In this document: positions 16,591 to 25,401 of the stretch, piece by piece
Position numbering within the stretch: the stretch's first letter is position 1
How the letters are laid out: every line of letters begins with the position of its first letter
Assembly (NCBI RefSeq): GCF_900108335.1
Contig: NZ_FNVT01000005.1
Coordinates: 124,001 to 188,000 of the forward strand
Origin: Nonomuraea solani
GTDB lineage: Bacteria > Actinomycetota > Actinomycetes > Streptosporangiales > Streptosporangiaceae
Reading direction: 5' to 3'
DNA length: 64,000 nt
Made by a program: the position numbers and the translations under genes
The notes under the pieces: generated by a model
The model's database searches: none
The model's input: only the letters and a program-made list of their open reading frames with translations
What the model was told of the DNA's origin: nothing

Positions 16591-18925
16591 CCACCGTGCC
16601 CGGCACCCACGCGCCCTCGACCTCGATCTCCACCGCGGCGCCCGGCTGGACCTCCAGGTAGGTGTAGGCGATCGACTCGCCGACGGTGTAGCCGTAGCCG
16701 CCCGAGGTGACGCGGGAGACCACCTGGCCGTCCACCCGGACGGGCTCGTTGCCGAGCGCGACGGCTCCCGGGTCGCTCAGCGTGACGCAGCGCAGCCGCC
16801 GGGCCGGGGCCGGGTCGAGGGCGTCCCGGCCGAGAAACTCCTTGTCCGGCTTGACGCAGAAGCCGAGCCCAGCCTCGTACGGCGTCGTCTCCGGCCCGAT
16901 GTCCGCGCCCCACACCCGGTAGCCCTTCTCCAGCCGCAGGCTGTCGATCGCCCGGTAGCCGCCGGCCACCAGGCCGTGCGCCTCGCCCGCCTCCCACAGC
17001 GTCCGCCACAGCGCGAGGCCGTACTCGCTGGAGCAGTAGAGCTCCCAGCCGTGCTCGCCCACGAACGTCACCCGCAGCGCCAGCACCGGCACGTCGCCCA
17101 CGGTGATCTCCCGCGACGACATGAACGGGAAGTCCATCGGATCGGGCGTGAGCCCGCTCATGATGTCGGCGGCGCGCGGCCCCCAGAGGGCGAAGCAGGC
17201 GTACTGGCCGGTCACGTCGGCGATCCGGGCCTTCGAGCCGGTGTGCGCGGCCTGCTTGCGCAGCCAGCCGAGGTCGTGCGAGCCGAACGCGGTGCCGGTG
17301 ACGATGAGGAACTCCTCCTCGCCGCGCCTGGTGACGGTGAAGTCGCACTCGATGCCGCCGCGCCGGTTGAGCGCCTGTGTGTACGTCACCGCGCCCACGT
17401 CACGGGCGACCCGGTTGTCGCACACCCACTCCAGCAGCGCGGCCGCGTCAGGCCCGGAGACCTCGATCTTGGAGAACGAGCTCTCGTCGAACAGCCCCGC
17501 CGCCGTCCTGGTGGCCCGGTGCTCCGTGCCCGTCGCCGACGACCACTCGCGGCCCGCCCACCCGCGCGGCCGCTCCTCTTCGCCGCGCTGGTTGACGGCG
17601 TAGTAATTGACGCGCTCCCAGCCCGACTTCTCCCCGAAGACGGCGCCGTGGGCGGCGTGCCAGGAGTAGGCGGGCGAGACCCGCAGCGGCCGCCCGGCGG
17701 AGCGCTCGTGGCCGGGGTAGCGGATGTCGTAGTAGGTCTCGTAGTTCTCGACCGAGCGCTTGAGCGTGTACGACGGCGAGCGGTACTGGCGGCCGAACCG
17801 GCGCACGTCCATGTGCCACAGGTCCATGCTGGGCTCGCCCTCGACGATCCACTCGGCCATCACCTTGCCGATGCCGCCCGCGCCCGCGATGCCGTGCGCG
17901 CAGAAGCCGGCGGCGACGAAGAACCCGGCCACCTCGGTCTCGCCCAGGCAGAACTCGTTGTCGGGGGTGAACGCCTCGGGGCCGTTGATCAGCTTGCGGA
18001 TGCCGACGTCGGACATCGCGGGCACGCGAATCCTGGAGTTATCGGAAATTTCCTCAAATCTGGGCCAGTCCTCCGGCAGGAGGCGTCCGTTGAAGTCGCC
18101 CGGCACCGCGTCGTAGGCGTTCCGGCCGGCCGTCCAGGGCGCGCACGTGCGCTCGTAGCCGCCCATGACCAGGCCCTGGACCTCCTGGCGGTAGTAGACG
18201 AGCAGATCGGGGTCGCGCAGCGTGGGCAGGCCGGTGTGGTCGTGGAAGGCGTCGCTGACGACGTACTGGTGCGACATCGGCACGATCGGGATCCGCGCGC
18301 CGGCCATGCGGCCGATCTCGGCCGCGAACATGCCGCCGCAGTTGACCACGATCTCGCAGGCGATGTCGCCCTGGTCGGTGTGCACACCGGTGACCCGGCC
18401 GCGCTCGACGCCGATGCCCAGCACCCGGACACCGGTGCGGATGGTCGCGCCGCCCTCGCGGGCGCGGGCGGCCAGGGCGTAGCAGAGCTGCGACGGGTCG
18501 ATCTGACCGTCCGTCGGCAGGTACGCCGCCCCCACGACCCCCTCCGGGTCCATGAGCGGGAACAGCTCCACCGCCTCGGCCACCGAGATCTCCTGAAGCG
18601 GCAGCCCGAACGTGCGCGCCCAGCCGATCTGGCGGCGGATCTCCTCCATCCGCTCGGCGGTGGAGGCCAGCTTGATGCCGCCGCACTCCGTCCATCCGGC
18701 GTCGAGGGTGCGGTAGAGCTCGACGGAGTACTGGTTCATCCGGGTCAGCGTGGGGTCGGCGCGCAACTGGCCGACGAGCCCGGCGGAGTGGAAGGTGGAG
18801 CCGCTGGTGAGCTCGTCGCGTTCCAGCAGGACGACGTCGCGTTCGCCGAGTTGGGTGAGGTGGTAGGCGACGGACGCGCCGCCCACCCCGCCACCGATGA
18901 TCACGATCCGGGCCGAGTCGCTCAT
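16568..18925 (-). CDS. Dimethylglycine/sarcosine dehydrogenase-like flavoenzyme with GcvT domain
   Basis: 785 residues. N-terminal FAD domain (RIVIIGGGVGGASVAYHL); TSGSTFHSAGLVGQ carries the His that binds FAD covalently in this family. The C-terminal half (about 435-780) is a GcvT-like folate-binding domain (SFSKIEVSGPDAAALLEWV and YTVGESIAYTYL). It would demethylate dimethylglycine, sarcosine or a related N-methyl compound, passing the one-carbon unit to tetrahydrofolate. TAGCCT lies 7 bases before the ATG, suggesting a leaderless message divergent from the choline-kinase-like gene. Confidence 0.87.
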   Translation of the reverse strand: MSDSARIVIIGGGVGGASVAYHLTQLGERDVVLLERDELTSGSTFHSAGLVGQLRADPTLTRMNQYSVELYRTLDAGWTECGGIKLASTAERMEEIRRQIGWARTFGLPLQEISVAEAVELFPLMDPEGVVGAAYLPTDGQIDPSQLCYALAARAREGGATIRTGVRVLGIGVERGRVTGVHTDQGDIACEIVVNCGGMFAAEIGRMAGARIPIVPMSHQYVVSDAFHDHTGLPTLRDPDLLVYYRQEVQGLVMGGYERTCAPWTAGRNAYDAVPGDFNGRLLPEDWPRFEEISDNSRIRVPAMSDVGIRKLINGPEAFTPDNEFCLGETEVAGFFVAAGFCAHGIAGAGGIGKVMAEWIVEGEPSMDLWHMDVRRFGRQYRSPSYTLKRSVENYETYYDIRYPGHERSAGRPLRVSPAYSWHAAHGAVFGEKSGWERVNYYAVNQRGEEERPRGWAGREWSSATGTEHRATRTAAGLFDESSFSKIEVSGPDAAALLEWVCDNRVARDVGAVTYTQALNRRGGIECDFTVTRRGEEEFLIVTGTAFGSHDLGWLRKQAAHTGSKARIADVTGQYACFALWGPRAADIMSGLTPDPMDFPFMSSREITVGDVPVLALRVTFVGEHGWELYCSSEYGLALWRTLWEAGEAHGLVAGGYRAIDSLRLEKGYRVWGADIGPETTPYEAGLGFCVKPDKEFLGRDALDPAPARRLRCVTLSDPGAVALGNEPVRVDGQVVSRVTSGGYGYTVGESIAYTYLEVQPGAAVEIEVEGAWVPGTVVKTPLVP

Positions 18926-18994
18926 GGTCGCGAGGCTAACCGGCGCGCCGTAAAAGGTCTAGACCGTTCGGGGTGGTGGCGCCTAGCATCGAGC

Positions 18995-19900
18995 ATGGCC
19001 GCGCCCGAGGTCCTCGATCGCATCCCCCTGCTGTCCGGCGTTCCGCGCACCGTGGAGCTGTTGCCCGGCGGGCTCACCAACCACAACTACAAGGTCACCG
19101 TCCCGTCCGGGTGTTACGTGGCGCGCGTGTGGGCCAGCGACGGAAGCCTCCTGGCCATCGACAGGGACGCCGAGCACGCCAACTCGATCGCGGCGGCGGC
19201 CGCGGGGGTCGGGGCGCCGGTGCACGACTACCGGCCGGGGCTCGGGGTGCTGGTGGTGGGCTTCCTGCCGGGGCGTACGTTCACCGAGGCGGACCTGCTG
19301 GATTCGGCGAATCTGCCCCGGGTGGCCCGGGCGTGTCGCCGGCTGCACGCCGGGCCCCGGTTCGTCCGCGATTTCGACATGTTCGAGGTGCAGCAGCGGT
19401 ATCTGGCGATCGTACGGGAACGCGGCTTTCGCCTGCCTGAAGGCTATCTGGACTTCATGCCCACCGTCGCACAGATCCAGAAATGTCTGGCGGTGCGCGA
19501 CGAGGGAACCGTGCCGTGCAACAACGACCTGCTGCCCGGCAACATCCTCGACGACGGCGAGCGCATCTGGCTGATCGACTACGAATACTCGGGCAACAAC
19601 GACGCCTGTTTCGAGCTGGGCAACATCTGGAGCGAGTCCGACCTGCCGCTCGGCCACCTGGAGGAGCTCGTCACCGCCTACTACGGCCGGCGCCTCCGCC
19701 ACAAGATCGCCCGTGCGCGCCTGCTGGGCCTGATGTCCAAATACGGCTGGACGCTCTGGGCCTCCATCCAGGACGGCGCCAACGAGAGCATCGACTTCGA
19801 CTTCTGGTCGTGGGGGATGGAGAAGTACGAGCGGGCGGTGTCCGAATTCACCGGTTCCGGTCTGGTGGCGCTCATGGACGAGGCGGCGCGGGCAGACTAG
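18995..19900 (+). CDS. Choline/ethanolamine kinase-like phosphotransferase
   Basis: 301 residues, APH/choline kinase fold. The catalytic loop is CNNDLLPGNIL, where the usual His-x-Asp is replaced by Cys-Asn-Asn-Asp but the catalytic Asp and the distal Asn remain; the metal-binding part is WLIDYEYSGNNDACFELGN, close to LicA and choline kinases. With the N-methyl-amine demethylase next door, a choline- or amino-alcohol-related substrate is plausible. TAGCAT lies 5 bases before the ATG. The long frame upstream of this start is antisense to the flavoenzyme gene. Confidence 0.82.
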   Translation: MAAPEVLDRIPLLSGVPRTVELLPGGLTNHNYKVTVPSGCYVARVWASDGSLLAIDRDAEHANSIAAAAAGVGAPVHDYRPGLGVLVVGFLPGRTFTEADLLDSANLPRVARACRRLHAGPRFVRDFDMFEVQQRYLAIVRERGFRLPEGYLDFMPTVAQIQKCLAVRDEGTVPCNNDLLPGNILDDGERIWLIDYEYSGNNDACFELGNIWSESDLPLGHLEELVTAYYGRRLRHKIARARLLGLMSKYGWTLWASIQDGANESIDFDFWSWGMEKYERAVSEFTGSGLVALMDEAARAD

Positions 19901-19904
19901 GGGG

Positions 19905-20510
19905 ATGCTCGCCGCTCTGACCGGTCTGGGCCTGTCCACGGCCGCCGGACTCAACGCCTATATCCCGCTCCTGGTCGTGGGCGTGCTCGCCAACTTCACC
20001 GACGCCGTGAAGCTCCCCGACGGCTATGCCTGGCTGTCCAACTGGGGCGTGCTCGCGGTGATCGCGGTGCTGCTGGCCGCCGAGATGGTGCTCGACAAGG
20101 TGCCCGCCGTCGACAGTGTCAACGACGCCATCCAGACCGTCGTACGCCCCGCGTCGGGCGGCGTGGTCTTCTCGGCCACGAGCGCCGCCGCCGAGTTCGA
20201 GAACTCCACCTGGATGACCGAGCACCCATGGACCGGCTGGCTGCTGGGCATCGTGGTGGCGCTGGCCGTGCACGCGCTCAAGGCCGCCGCCCGCCCGGTG
20301 ATCAACGCGGGCACGGCGGGCGTGGGCGCGCCGGTCGTGAGCACGGCCGAGGACGCCGGCGCGCTCGGCATGAGCCTGGTCGCCGTGTTCTCGCCCGTGC
20401 TGGTGATCGTCGCGCTGCTGCTGCTCGCGGTGCTGGCGTGGTGGCTGATCAGGCGGATACGCCGCTTCCGCGCCCGCAGGAAGGCCGCCCGGAGTCAGCC
20501 GCCCGGCTGA
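19905..20510 (+). CDS. DUF4126-type membrane protein
   Basis: 201 residues with about four or five membrane helices: TGLGLSTAAGLNAYIPLLVVG at the start, a central segment near LSNWGVLAVIAVLLAAEMVLD, then HPWTGWLLGIVVALAVHALK and a C-terminal helix before the basic tail RRIRRFRARRKAAR. The N-terminal G-x-x-x-G-x-N-A-Y pattern is that of DUF4126 proteins; the function is unknown. It begins 4 bases after the phosphotransferase stop, so the two are probably one transcript. Confidence 0.75.
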   Translation: MLAALTGLGLSTAAGLNAYIPLLVVGVLANFTDAVKLPDGYAWLSNWGVLAVIAVLLAAEMVLDKVPAVDSVNDAIQTVVRPASGGVVFSATSAAAEFENSTWMTEHPWTGWLLGIVVALAVHALKAAARPVINAGTAGVGAPVVSTAEDAGALGMSLVAVFSPVLVIVALLLLAVLAWWLIRRIRRFRARRKAARSQPPG

Positions 20511-20585
20511 TGCCGGGTCCGCCCGCGGGATGACGCGCCGCGGCCCCGTCCGCTCCTACCGTTGGTCACCAGGAAGCGAACGAAC

Positions 20586-20627
20586 GTGTGAGCGTCACCG
20601 TGGCCCCCGCCCTTGGCACGCTCACAC
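20586..20627 (-). terminator. Inverted repeat at the 3' end of the hydrolase gene
   Basis: GTGTGAGCGT (20586-20595) pairs with ACGCTCACAC (20618-20627): a 10-bp stem with a 22-base loop that includes the stop codon of the minus-strand hydrolase. It lies in the convergent gap and may stop or protect transcripts from either side; there is no T-run. Confidence 0.4.
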
Positions 20628-21476
20628 CGTGGCAGGCCCGGCGGCGGTCGCACCCGCGCCGCCGCCGGGTCTTCCACGCTCCAGTCTGCGCAGCCAGCCC
20701 TCCAGGACGTGCACGAACTCGGCCGGCCGCTCCTCGTGCAGCCGGTGGCTCGACCCCTCCCAGCACACGACCTTGGACGCCGGGTCCTTCAGCAGCCCGG
20801 CCTCCCACCTCGCCCGCTCGGGATCGGCCCAGATCGACAGCACCGGGCATCGCCGGCGTACCAGGAAGTCGTCGCTGGCCGGGCGCAGCCCGATGGCGCC
20901 GGGGGCGGTGAACAGCGCCTCGAACGCCTCGGCCAGGACGTGCGGCGGCATGCCGTACAGCCGGCGTTTGTGCCAGCGCCTGATGACGGCGGGGGTGGCG
21001 GCGTTCGTACACCACTCGTCGATCTGCTCGGCGACGGCGTGCGCGTGCTCGCCGCGCAGGCCGGCGACCATCCGGGGGACGTCGAGGGCGGGGCCGGGCG
21101 TGAGGCCGTAGCCGGGGTCGAGGGTGACGAGGCCGCGTACCCGCTCAGGGTGCTCGACGGCCAGGATGGAGACCACCTGGGCGCCCATGGAGTGACCGAC
21201 CGCGACCACCTGGGCGATGTCGAGACGGCCGAGCAGGACGTCGAGGTCCCCGGCCATCGCGCGCGGCGTGTTACCCGACTCCGGGACGGAGGAGTAGCCG
21301 TGCCCGCGCAGGTCCACGGCGAGCACGCGGCGCCTGGCGGACAGCGCGTCGATGTGCCAGGACCACTGGTGGGAGTCGGTACCCCAGCCGTGCACGAGCA
21401 GCAACGGCGTCCGCTCGCCGGCTCCGTCGTCCGTGTAGAACAGCCTGACCCCTTCGCCGACGTCCGCGTACGGCAT
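20622..21476 (-). CDS. Alpha/beta-hydrolase
   Basis: 284 residues. LLLVHGWGTDSHQW gives the oxyanion His-Gly, VVAVGHSMGAQVV the nucleophile elbow (Ser), with the acid in the region ILSIWADPERAR and the catalytic His in CWEGSSHRLHEERP. The fold resembles epoxide hydrolases, haloperoxidases and C-C hydrolases; the substrate is unknown. The ATG directly abuts the stop of the SDR gene (no gap), so both form one operon. Confidence 0.85.
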   Translation of the reverse strand: MPYADVGEGVRLFYTDDGAGERTPLLLVHGWGTDSHQWSWHIDALSARRRVLAVDLRGHGYSSVPESGNTPRAMAGDLDVLLGRLDIAQVVAVGHSMGAQVVSILAVEHPERVRGLVTLDPGYGLTPGPALDVPRMVAGLRGEHAHAVAEQIDEWCTNAATPAVIRRWHKRRLYGMPPHVLAEAFEALFTAPGAIGLRPASDDFLVRRRCPVLSIWADPERARWEAGLLKDPASKVVCWEGSSHRLHEERPAEFVHVLEGWLRRLERGRPGGGAGATAAGPATV

Positions 21477-22244
21477 CTACGCACCGCCCTGCTTGTTCAG
21501 GAGGGGCAGCAGGCCACTCTCGCCGGCCGTCCAGCCGCCGTCGATGGCCAGTTCGGCGCCCGTCACGTAGGAGGCGGCGTCGGACAGCAGGAAGGCGATC
21601 GCCTCCGCGACCTCCTCGGGCTCCCCCCACCGCCCGGCCGGGGCCAGCGGGAAGGTGCCCTCCCCCGACACGGCCCCGAACGACTCCGTCATCGGCGTGA
21701 CGATCATTCCGGGATGTACGGAGTTGACCCGGATACGATCCCGCCCGAACTCCAGCGCCGCGATCTTGGTGAGCCCGCGCACGCCCCACTTGGAGGCGCC
21801 GTACCCGCCCGTGCCGGGCAGGGCGAACAGGCCCGCGACCGACGACAGGTTCACGATGGCGCCGCCGCCCGCCGCGCGCATGGGTGCCACCACCGCCTTG
21901 AGCCCCAGGAAGACGCCGACCAGGTTGACCTGGAGCACGCGCTCGAAGTCGTTCAGGGACTGCTGCTCTATGGGCAGCGTGATGGCGATGCCGGCGTTGT
22001 TCACCAGGCCGTCGATCCGCCCGTACGTCTCCAGGGTCTCGGCGACCACCGCGGCCCACTGCTCCTCGCTCGTCACGTCGTGCGCGATGAACCGGCCGTC
22101 GAGCTCCTTGGCGGTGGCCGTACCCTCTTCCGTCAGCACGTCGGTGAGCACGATCCGAGCTCCGGCCGCGACGCACCGCCGCGCGGTGGCCGCGCCCATG
22201 CCGCGGGCGCCTCCTGTGATGATCACAATCTTGCCGTCCAGCAC
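21477..22244 (-). CDS. Short-chain dehydrogenase/reductase
   Basis: 255 residues from the GTG at 22244, chosen because AAGGGG precedes it and the Rossmann motif follows at once (DGKIVIITGGARGMGAA). Catalytic residues are Ser in VNLSSVAGLF and Tyr-x-x-x-Lys in GGYGASKWG; LVNNAGIAITLP is the NNAG motif. It is an NAD(P)-dependent classical SDR of about normal length; an upstream extension of the frame looks non-coding. Substrate unknown; coupled to the following hydrolase. Confidence 0.88.
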   Translation of the reverse strand: MLDGKIVIITGGARGMGAATARRCVAAGARIVLTDVLTEEGTATAKELDGRFIAHDVTSEEQWAAVVAETLETYGRIDGLVNNAGIAITLPIEQQSLNDFERVLQVNLVGVFLGLKAVVAPMRAAGGGAIVNLSSVAGLFALPGTGGYGASKWGVRGLTKIAALEFGRDRIRVNSVHPGMIVTPMTESFGAVSGEGTFPLAPAGRWGEPEEVAEAIAFLLSDAASYVTGAELAIDGGWTAGESGLLPLLNKQGGA

Positions 22245-22384
22245 GTGCTCTGCCCCTTCCGCGGCGACCCTGCGAACATGTGCACTGAAACACAGCGACT
22301 CTCGATCGATCAAGTGCTTGCTTGGGCCCGCGCGCCAGTTCTGCTCCGGCGCACTATCCTTCAAGTCATCAACCCCCACAGGAG

Positions 22385-22990
22385 GTGGCGAAGATCGGCG
22401 AGTTCCTTGTCATCGTGCTGGTGATCCTGGCGTTCCTCCTGCTGCTGGGCGGCGTGGGGATCTACCTGCTGGTCAAGCTGGGCAAGAAGGCGGCGGTGAA
22501 GGCCAAGCAGGCCACCACCCGGCTGTCCGCGCACGTCAACGCCATGGGCACGGGCGACGCCGCCGAGGTCGAACGCCTCCGGCTCGACCTGCGCCGCGAG
22601 GTCTCCCTCACCCGCCAGGCCGTCGAGCAGGCGCAGAGCCAGGGCTGGGGGCTGGGCGACCTGCCCCGGCTGCTGGCCGACCTGTCGGCGCAGGCGGACG
22701 TGCACGACGGGCAGCTCGGCATGTACGCCCAGCAGCGCCGCGTGTCGCCGTACGTGGACCACGCGACCCTCGACCGGCTTCGGGAGCACCAGGCCAAGCT
22801 GACGGCGATGTGCGCCCGCATCCGGGCCGACCTGCTCGGCGACCAGGTGCAGCACACGGCGACGGGCATCGCCGACCTCTCCTCGCGCACGGACCTCGAA
22901 ATCGAGGCCCGCCGCCGTGCCCCCGACCCCCTGGACGAGATCGACGAGCTCTACCGGCGCACCATGGAGGAACGCAGAGACCGCCCCTGA
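22385..22990 (+). CDS. Membrane-anchored coiled-coil protein of unknown function
   Basis: About 201 residues. One N-terminal membrane helix (FLVIVLVILAFLLLLGGVGIYLLV) is followed by a charged, helical region (AEVERLRLDLRREVSLTRQAVEQAQ and LDRLREHQAKLTAMCARIRADL), so most of it faces the cytoplasm. It resembles small actinobacterial proteins of unknown function. The start is uncertain: the GTG at 22385 directly abuts AGGAG, while a TTG at 22322 gives a longer form. Confidence 0.6.
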   Translation: MAKIGEFLVIVLVILAFLLLLGGVGIYLLVKLGKKAAVKAKQATTRLSAHVNAMGTGDAAEVERLRLDLRREVSLTRQAVEQAQSQGWGLGDLPRLLADLSAQADVHDGQLGMYAQQRRVSPYVDHATLDRLREHQAKLTAMCARIRADLLGDQVQHTATGIADLSSRTDLEIEARRRAPDPLDEIDELYRRTMEERRDRP

Positions 22991-23042
22991 CGACGGCGTG
23001 ACATCACGTGTTCGCCCCGTGAGTTCTTATGAGGCGGGCCCG

Positions 23043-23396
23043 ATGACCACGACCCTTCCCGAGTGGTTCTGTGCCCCGGCCCACCGGGCGGCTGGACCAC
23101 CGACAGGCTCGATCACCTTCCTCCCGACGCGCCCCGGCACGTCGAGCTGATCGACGGGTCGCTCGTCCTGAGGCCGCCGCAGACGGGTTTCCCCATGCTC
23201 ACGGTCCGCCTGTTCGAACAGGCACTCCGTCAGCCTGCGGAGCCGGCGGTGGCGCGCGAGATGACGGTCACTCTGGGAGCCCGCCAGCGGCCCGAACCGG
23301 ACATCAAGACCTACGTCCCCACCGGCATCCACCTGCGGGCGGCCGCAGACCTATGCCGGCTTCGACGTGGACATCGACCTCTCCCCCACATGACCG
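23043..23396 (+). pseudogene. Broken Uma2-family (DUF820) nuclease-like gene
   Basis: The ATG at 23043 opens MTTTLPEWFCAP; the match to Uma2 proteins continues in another frame from about 23083 (GGWTTDRLDHLPPDAPRHVE, then EMTVTLGARQRPEPDI), jumps to KTYVPTGIHL, which is normally near the C-terminus, and ends in a third frame (YAGFDVDIDLS). So there are at least two frame changes and a large in-frame loss of the middle, including the region expected to hold the PD-(D/E)XK active site. Uma2 genes are abundant in actinomycetes; this is a decayed copy. Confidence 0.7.
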
Positions 23397-23439
23397 CCGG
23401 CCGCCTGATCGAAATGGCCGGCACCGGCCGCCCGATCGC

Positions 23440-24000
23440 TCACCTCCGGGACCACTCGTTGTAGATGGCCGCGGCCAGCTCCGCCTCCGAGGCGCCTCTG
23501 TTGGCCATGGCCTTGATCGCCTGCGCCTGAGCCCTGGTGGGAAGCGCGCCTTCCAGGAGGGCGGGCAGGCTGAGCCGCCGCAGCAGCACCTCCGACGCCG
23601 AGATCCCGGATGGGCGGCGCGCCACCGAAACGTTGACCCGCAGCGCGTGCTCGTTCCCCGGCGGAACACCGGGCCGGTCGGCCTCCCTGGCCACGTACCG
23701 GAAGCCGTTGGCCAGGTCGCACGGCGCACACCCGGCCGGCCCCCTGCTCAGCTTCCCGCCGCACGCGGCACACACCAGGCGGTCGTAGGCGGCGTCGACC
23801 ACGCGCCAGAGGTGCTTGTCCGGCTCATCCACGACCATCTCGGCGATGATCCGCTCATCGGACGGCTCCGCGGCGCCGAACTCCCGCCCGAGAAAGTCCC
23901 GCCAGCCCACCTCGACGATCTCATCCACCAGCCCGGCGCACCTGCCACAACCGGGCGCTCCGGCAGGCTCCCAGTAGCCGCATTCCGGACACCGTCTCAT
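23440..24000 (-). CDS. Zinc-ribbon protein of unknown function
   Basis: 186 residues. Two four-Cys clusters are seen: CPEC...CGRC at residues 4-21 and CAAC...CAPC at about 76-93, both likely zinc ribbons. The C-terminal part (TRAQAQAIKAMANRGASEAELAAAIYNEW) could be a small helical, perhaps helix-turn-helix, module. A nucleic-acid-binding role is possible but not shown. It has no operon partner and ends beside the broken Uma2 gene. Confidence 0.65.
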   Translation of the reverse strand: MRRCPECGYWEPAGAPGCGRCAGLVDEIVEVGWRDFLGREFGAAEPSDERIIAEMVVDEPDKHLWRVVDAAYDRLVCAACGGKLSRGPAGCAPCDLANGFRYVAREADRPGVPPGNEHALRVNVSVARRPSGISASEVLLRRLSLPALLEGALPTRAQAQAIKAMANRGASEAELAAAIYNEWSRR

Positions 24001-24064
24001 GGGCGCACGCTACAAGGCCGCCCAGGAACGGCGCACCGCAATATCGGCCCGCACGATCAAGCCA

Positions 24065-24295
24065 TTGATCGACCCACCGGGTCATTGATCGGCCCGCCGA
24101 GCCGTTGATCGACCCACCGATCCAGCCCGCCACCCAAAACCGCCGACCAAGCCCCACCGAGCACGCCACCCAGAGCCGCCGACCAAGCCCCACCGAGCAC
24201 GCCGCCCAAAGTTGCCGGCCCAGCCCAACCAAGCACGCGACCTCAACCCGCTGACCAGCCAGCCGAGCACACCACCCGGGCCCGCCGACCGGGTC
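24065..24295. repeat. Two adjacent tandem-repeat arrays, 20-bp and 36-bp units
   Basis: TTGATCGACCCACCG-like units start at 24065, 24085 and 24105 (period 20). Then units beginning GCCGACCAAGCCCCACCGAG start at 24142, 24178, 24214, 24250 and 24284 (period 36, last one 34), increasingly diverged. Reverse-strand reading gives a 12-residue repeat, but no start or ribosome-binding site supports a gene. The 24001-24345 gap holds nothing else recognised. Confidence 0.8.
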
Positions 24296-24346
24296 CACCC
24301 CCAAGCCCATCACCCTCAACTTCCGCCCGAAACCCGGCTTTATGGG

Positions 24347-24376
24347 TTGCGGATATCTGGCCGTGCCCGGCATACT
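24347..24376 (+). promoter_or_regulatory. Candidate promoter of the RIO-kinase region
   Basis: TTGCGG (24347-24352), an 18-base spacer and CATACT (24371-24376) form a plausible -35/-10 pair just before the leader ORF and the kinase gene. Support is from spacing and position only. Confidence 0.4.
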
Positions 24377-24419
24377 CGGGCGAGTTGATCGAAGCGACCC
24401 GAAGGAGGGTGAGACTGTG

Positions 24420-24485
24420 ATGACGATTGCTCGCGTGCCGTTTTCCGCGTCCCCACACCTCCCCGCCGGGCATTCGCTGACCTGA
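24420..24485 (+). CDS. Possible 21-residue leader peptide ahead of the RIO kinase
   Basis: A very strong Shine-Dalgarno, GAAGGAGGGTGA (24401-24412), sits 7 bases before an ATG (a GTG in frame is just upstream). The frame encodes a 21-residue peptide starting MTIARVPFSASP and ends at 24485, 40 bases before the kinase start. A ribosome-binding site this good without a long gene suggests a translated leader that could regulate the kinase; the sequence has no obvious run of one amino acid. Confidence 0.4.
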   Translation: MTIARVPFSASPHLPAGHSLT

Positions 24486-24525
24486 TCACCGCGCCGGTGG
24501 GACTCACTCTTGGAGTACATCCACC

Positions 24526-25401
24526 GTGCCGAAACACTCGCAACACCGTTCTCGTGGCAAGTACGCCCTCGACGCCGACGACATCGCCTGGCTCGAAACC
24601 ACCCCTGACACCGACGACGGCCCGCCGGAAGGCGACCGCTGGTCCACCTGGGACCAGAGCACGCCGACGGAGAAGGGCCCGCGCCCGTACCCGGACTGGC
24701 TGGTCACCGAACTGGCGGCCGTCGATACCGAGTACGGCGTGCTCAAGACCGGCAAAGAGGCCGACGTCCATCTGATCTCGCGCGGCGTACCCGGCACCGA
24801 CCGTACATGCCTGCTGGCCGCCAAGCGCTACCGCTCCTCCGAGCACCGGCTGTTCCATCGCGACTCCAGCTACCTGGAGGGCCGCGCCACCCGCGACGAC
24901 CGCATGAACCGGGCCATGGCCAACCGCACCGCGTTCGGCAGGCAGGCGATCGCGGCGCAGTGGGCGGTGGCCGAGTTCGGGGCGTTGTGCCGGCTTTGGG
25001 AGCTGGGGGTGCCGGTGCCGTACCCGGTGCAGATCGTCGGGACGGAGATCCTGCAGGAGTTCATCGGAACCTCGGACGGGTACGCGGCACCGCGCCTGGC
25101 CCAGGTGTCCGAGGGCCTCACCGACCTGTGGGACCAGCTCGTGGCGGCCATGATCACGCTGGCCGCGGAAGGGCTCGCCCACGGGGACCTGTCGCCGTAC
25201 AACCTGCTGGTTCACAACGGCAGGCTGGTCATCATCGACCTGCCCCAGATCGTGGACGTGATCGCCCACCCGACCGGCCCCTCGTTCCTGGACCGCGACG
25301 CCCGCAACGTCGCCACCTGGTTCGCCGCCAAGGGCGTCCCCACCGCCGACCCCGACTCCCTGTCCGCCCTGCTACGGAAAGAGGCGGGCGTGGCCGCATA
25401 A
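24526..25401 (+). CDS. RIO-type serine/threonine protein kinase
   Basis: 291 residues. A flexible N-terminus is followed by the RIO P-loop region LKTGKEADVHLISRG, the ATP-binding Lys in LLAAKRYRSSEHRLF, the catalytic loop HGDLSPYNLLVHNG (Asp and Asn) and the metal-binding IIDLPQIVD. In archaea and eukaryotes RIO kinases act in ribosome maturation; bacterial targets are unknown. The GTG start follows GGAG at 10 bases. Its last codons are the first unit of the tandem repeats that follow. Confidence 0.87.
   Translation: MPKHSQHRSRGKYALDADDIAWLETTPDTDDGPPEGDRWSTWDQSTPTEKGPRPYPDWLVTELAAVDTEYGVLKTGKEADVHLISRGVPGTDRTCLLAAKRYRSSEHRLFHRDSSYLEGRATRDDRMNRAMANRTAFGRQAIAAQWAVAEFGALCRLWELGVPVPYPVQIVGTEILQEFIGTSDGYAAPRLAQVSEGLTDLWDQLVAAMITLAAEGLAHGDLSPYNLLVHNGRLVIIDLPQIVDVIAHPTGPSFLDRDARNVATWFAAKGVPTADPDSLSALLRKEAGVAA

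Noticed and set aside
23921..24520. 199-residue minus-strand frame with 12-residue repeats
   Set aside because: It comes from the 36-bp tandem repeats; no ribosome-binding site and no family match.
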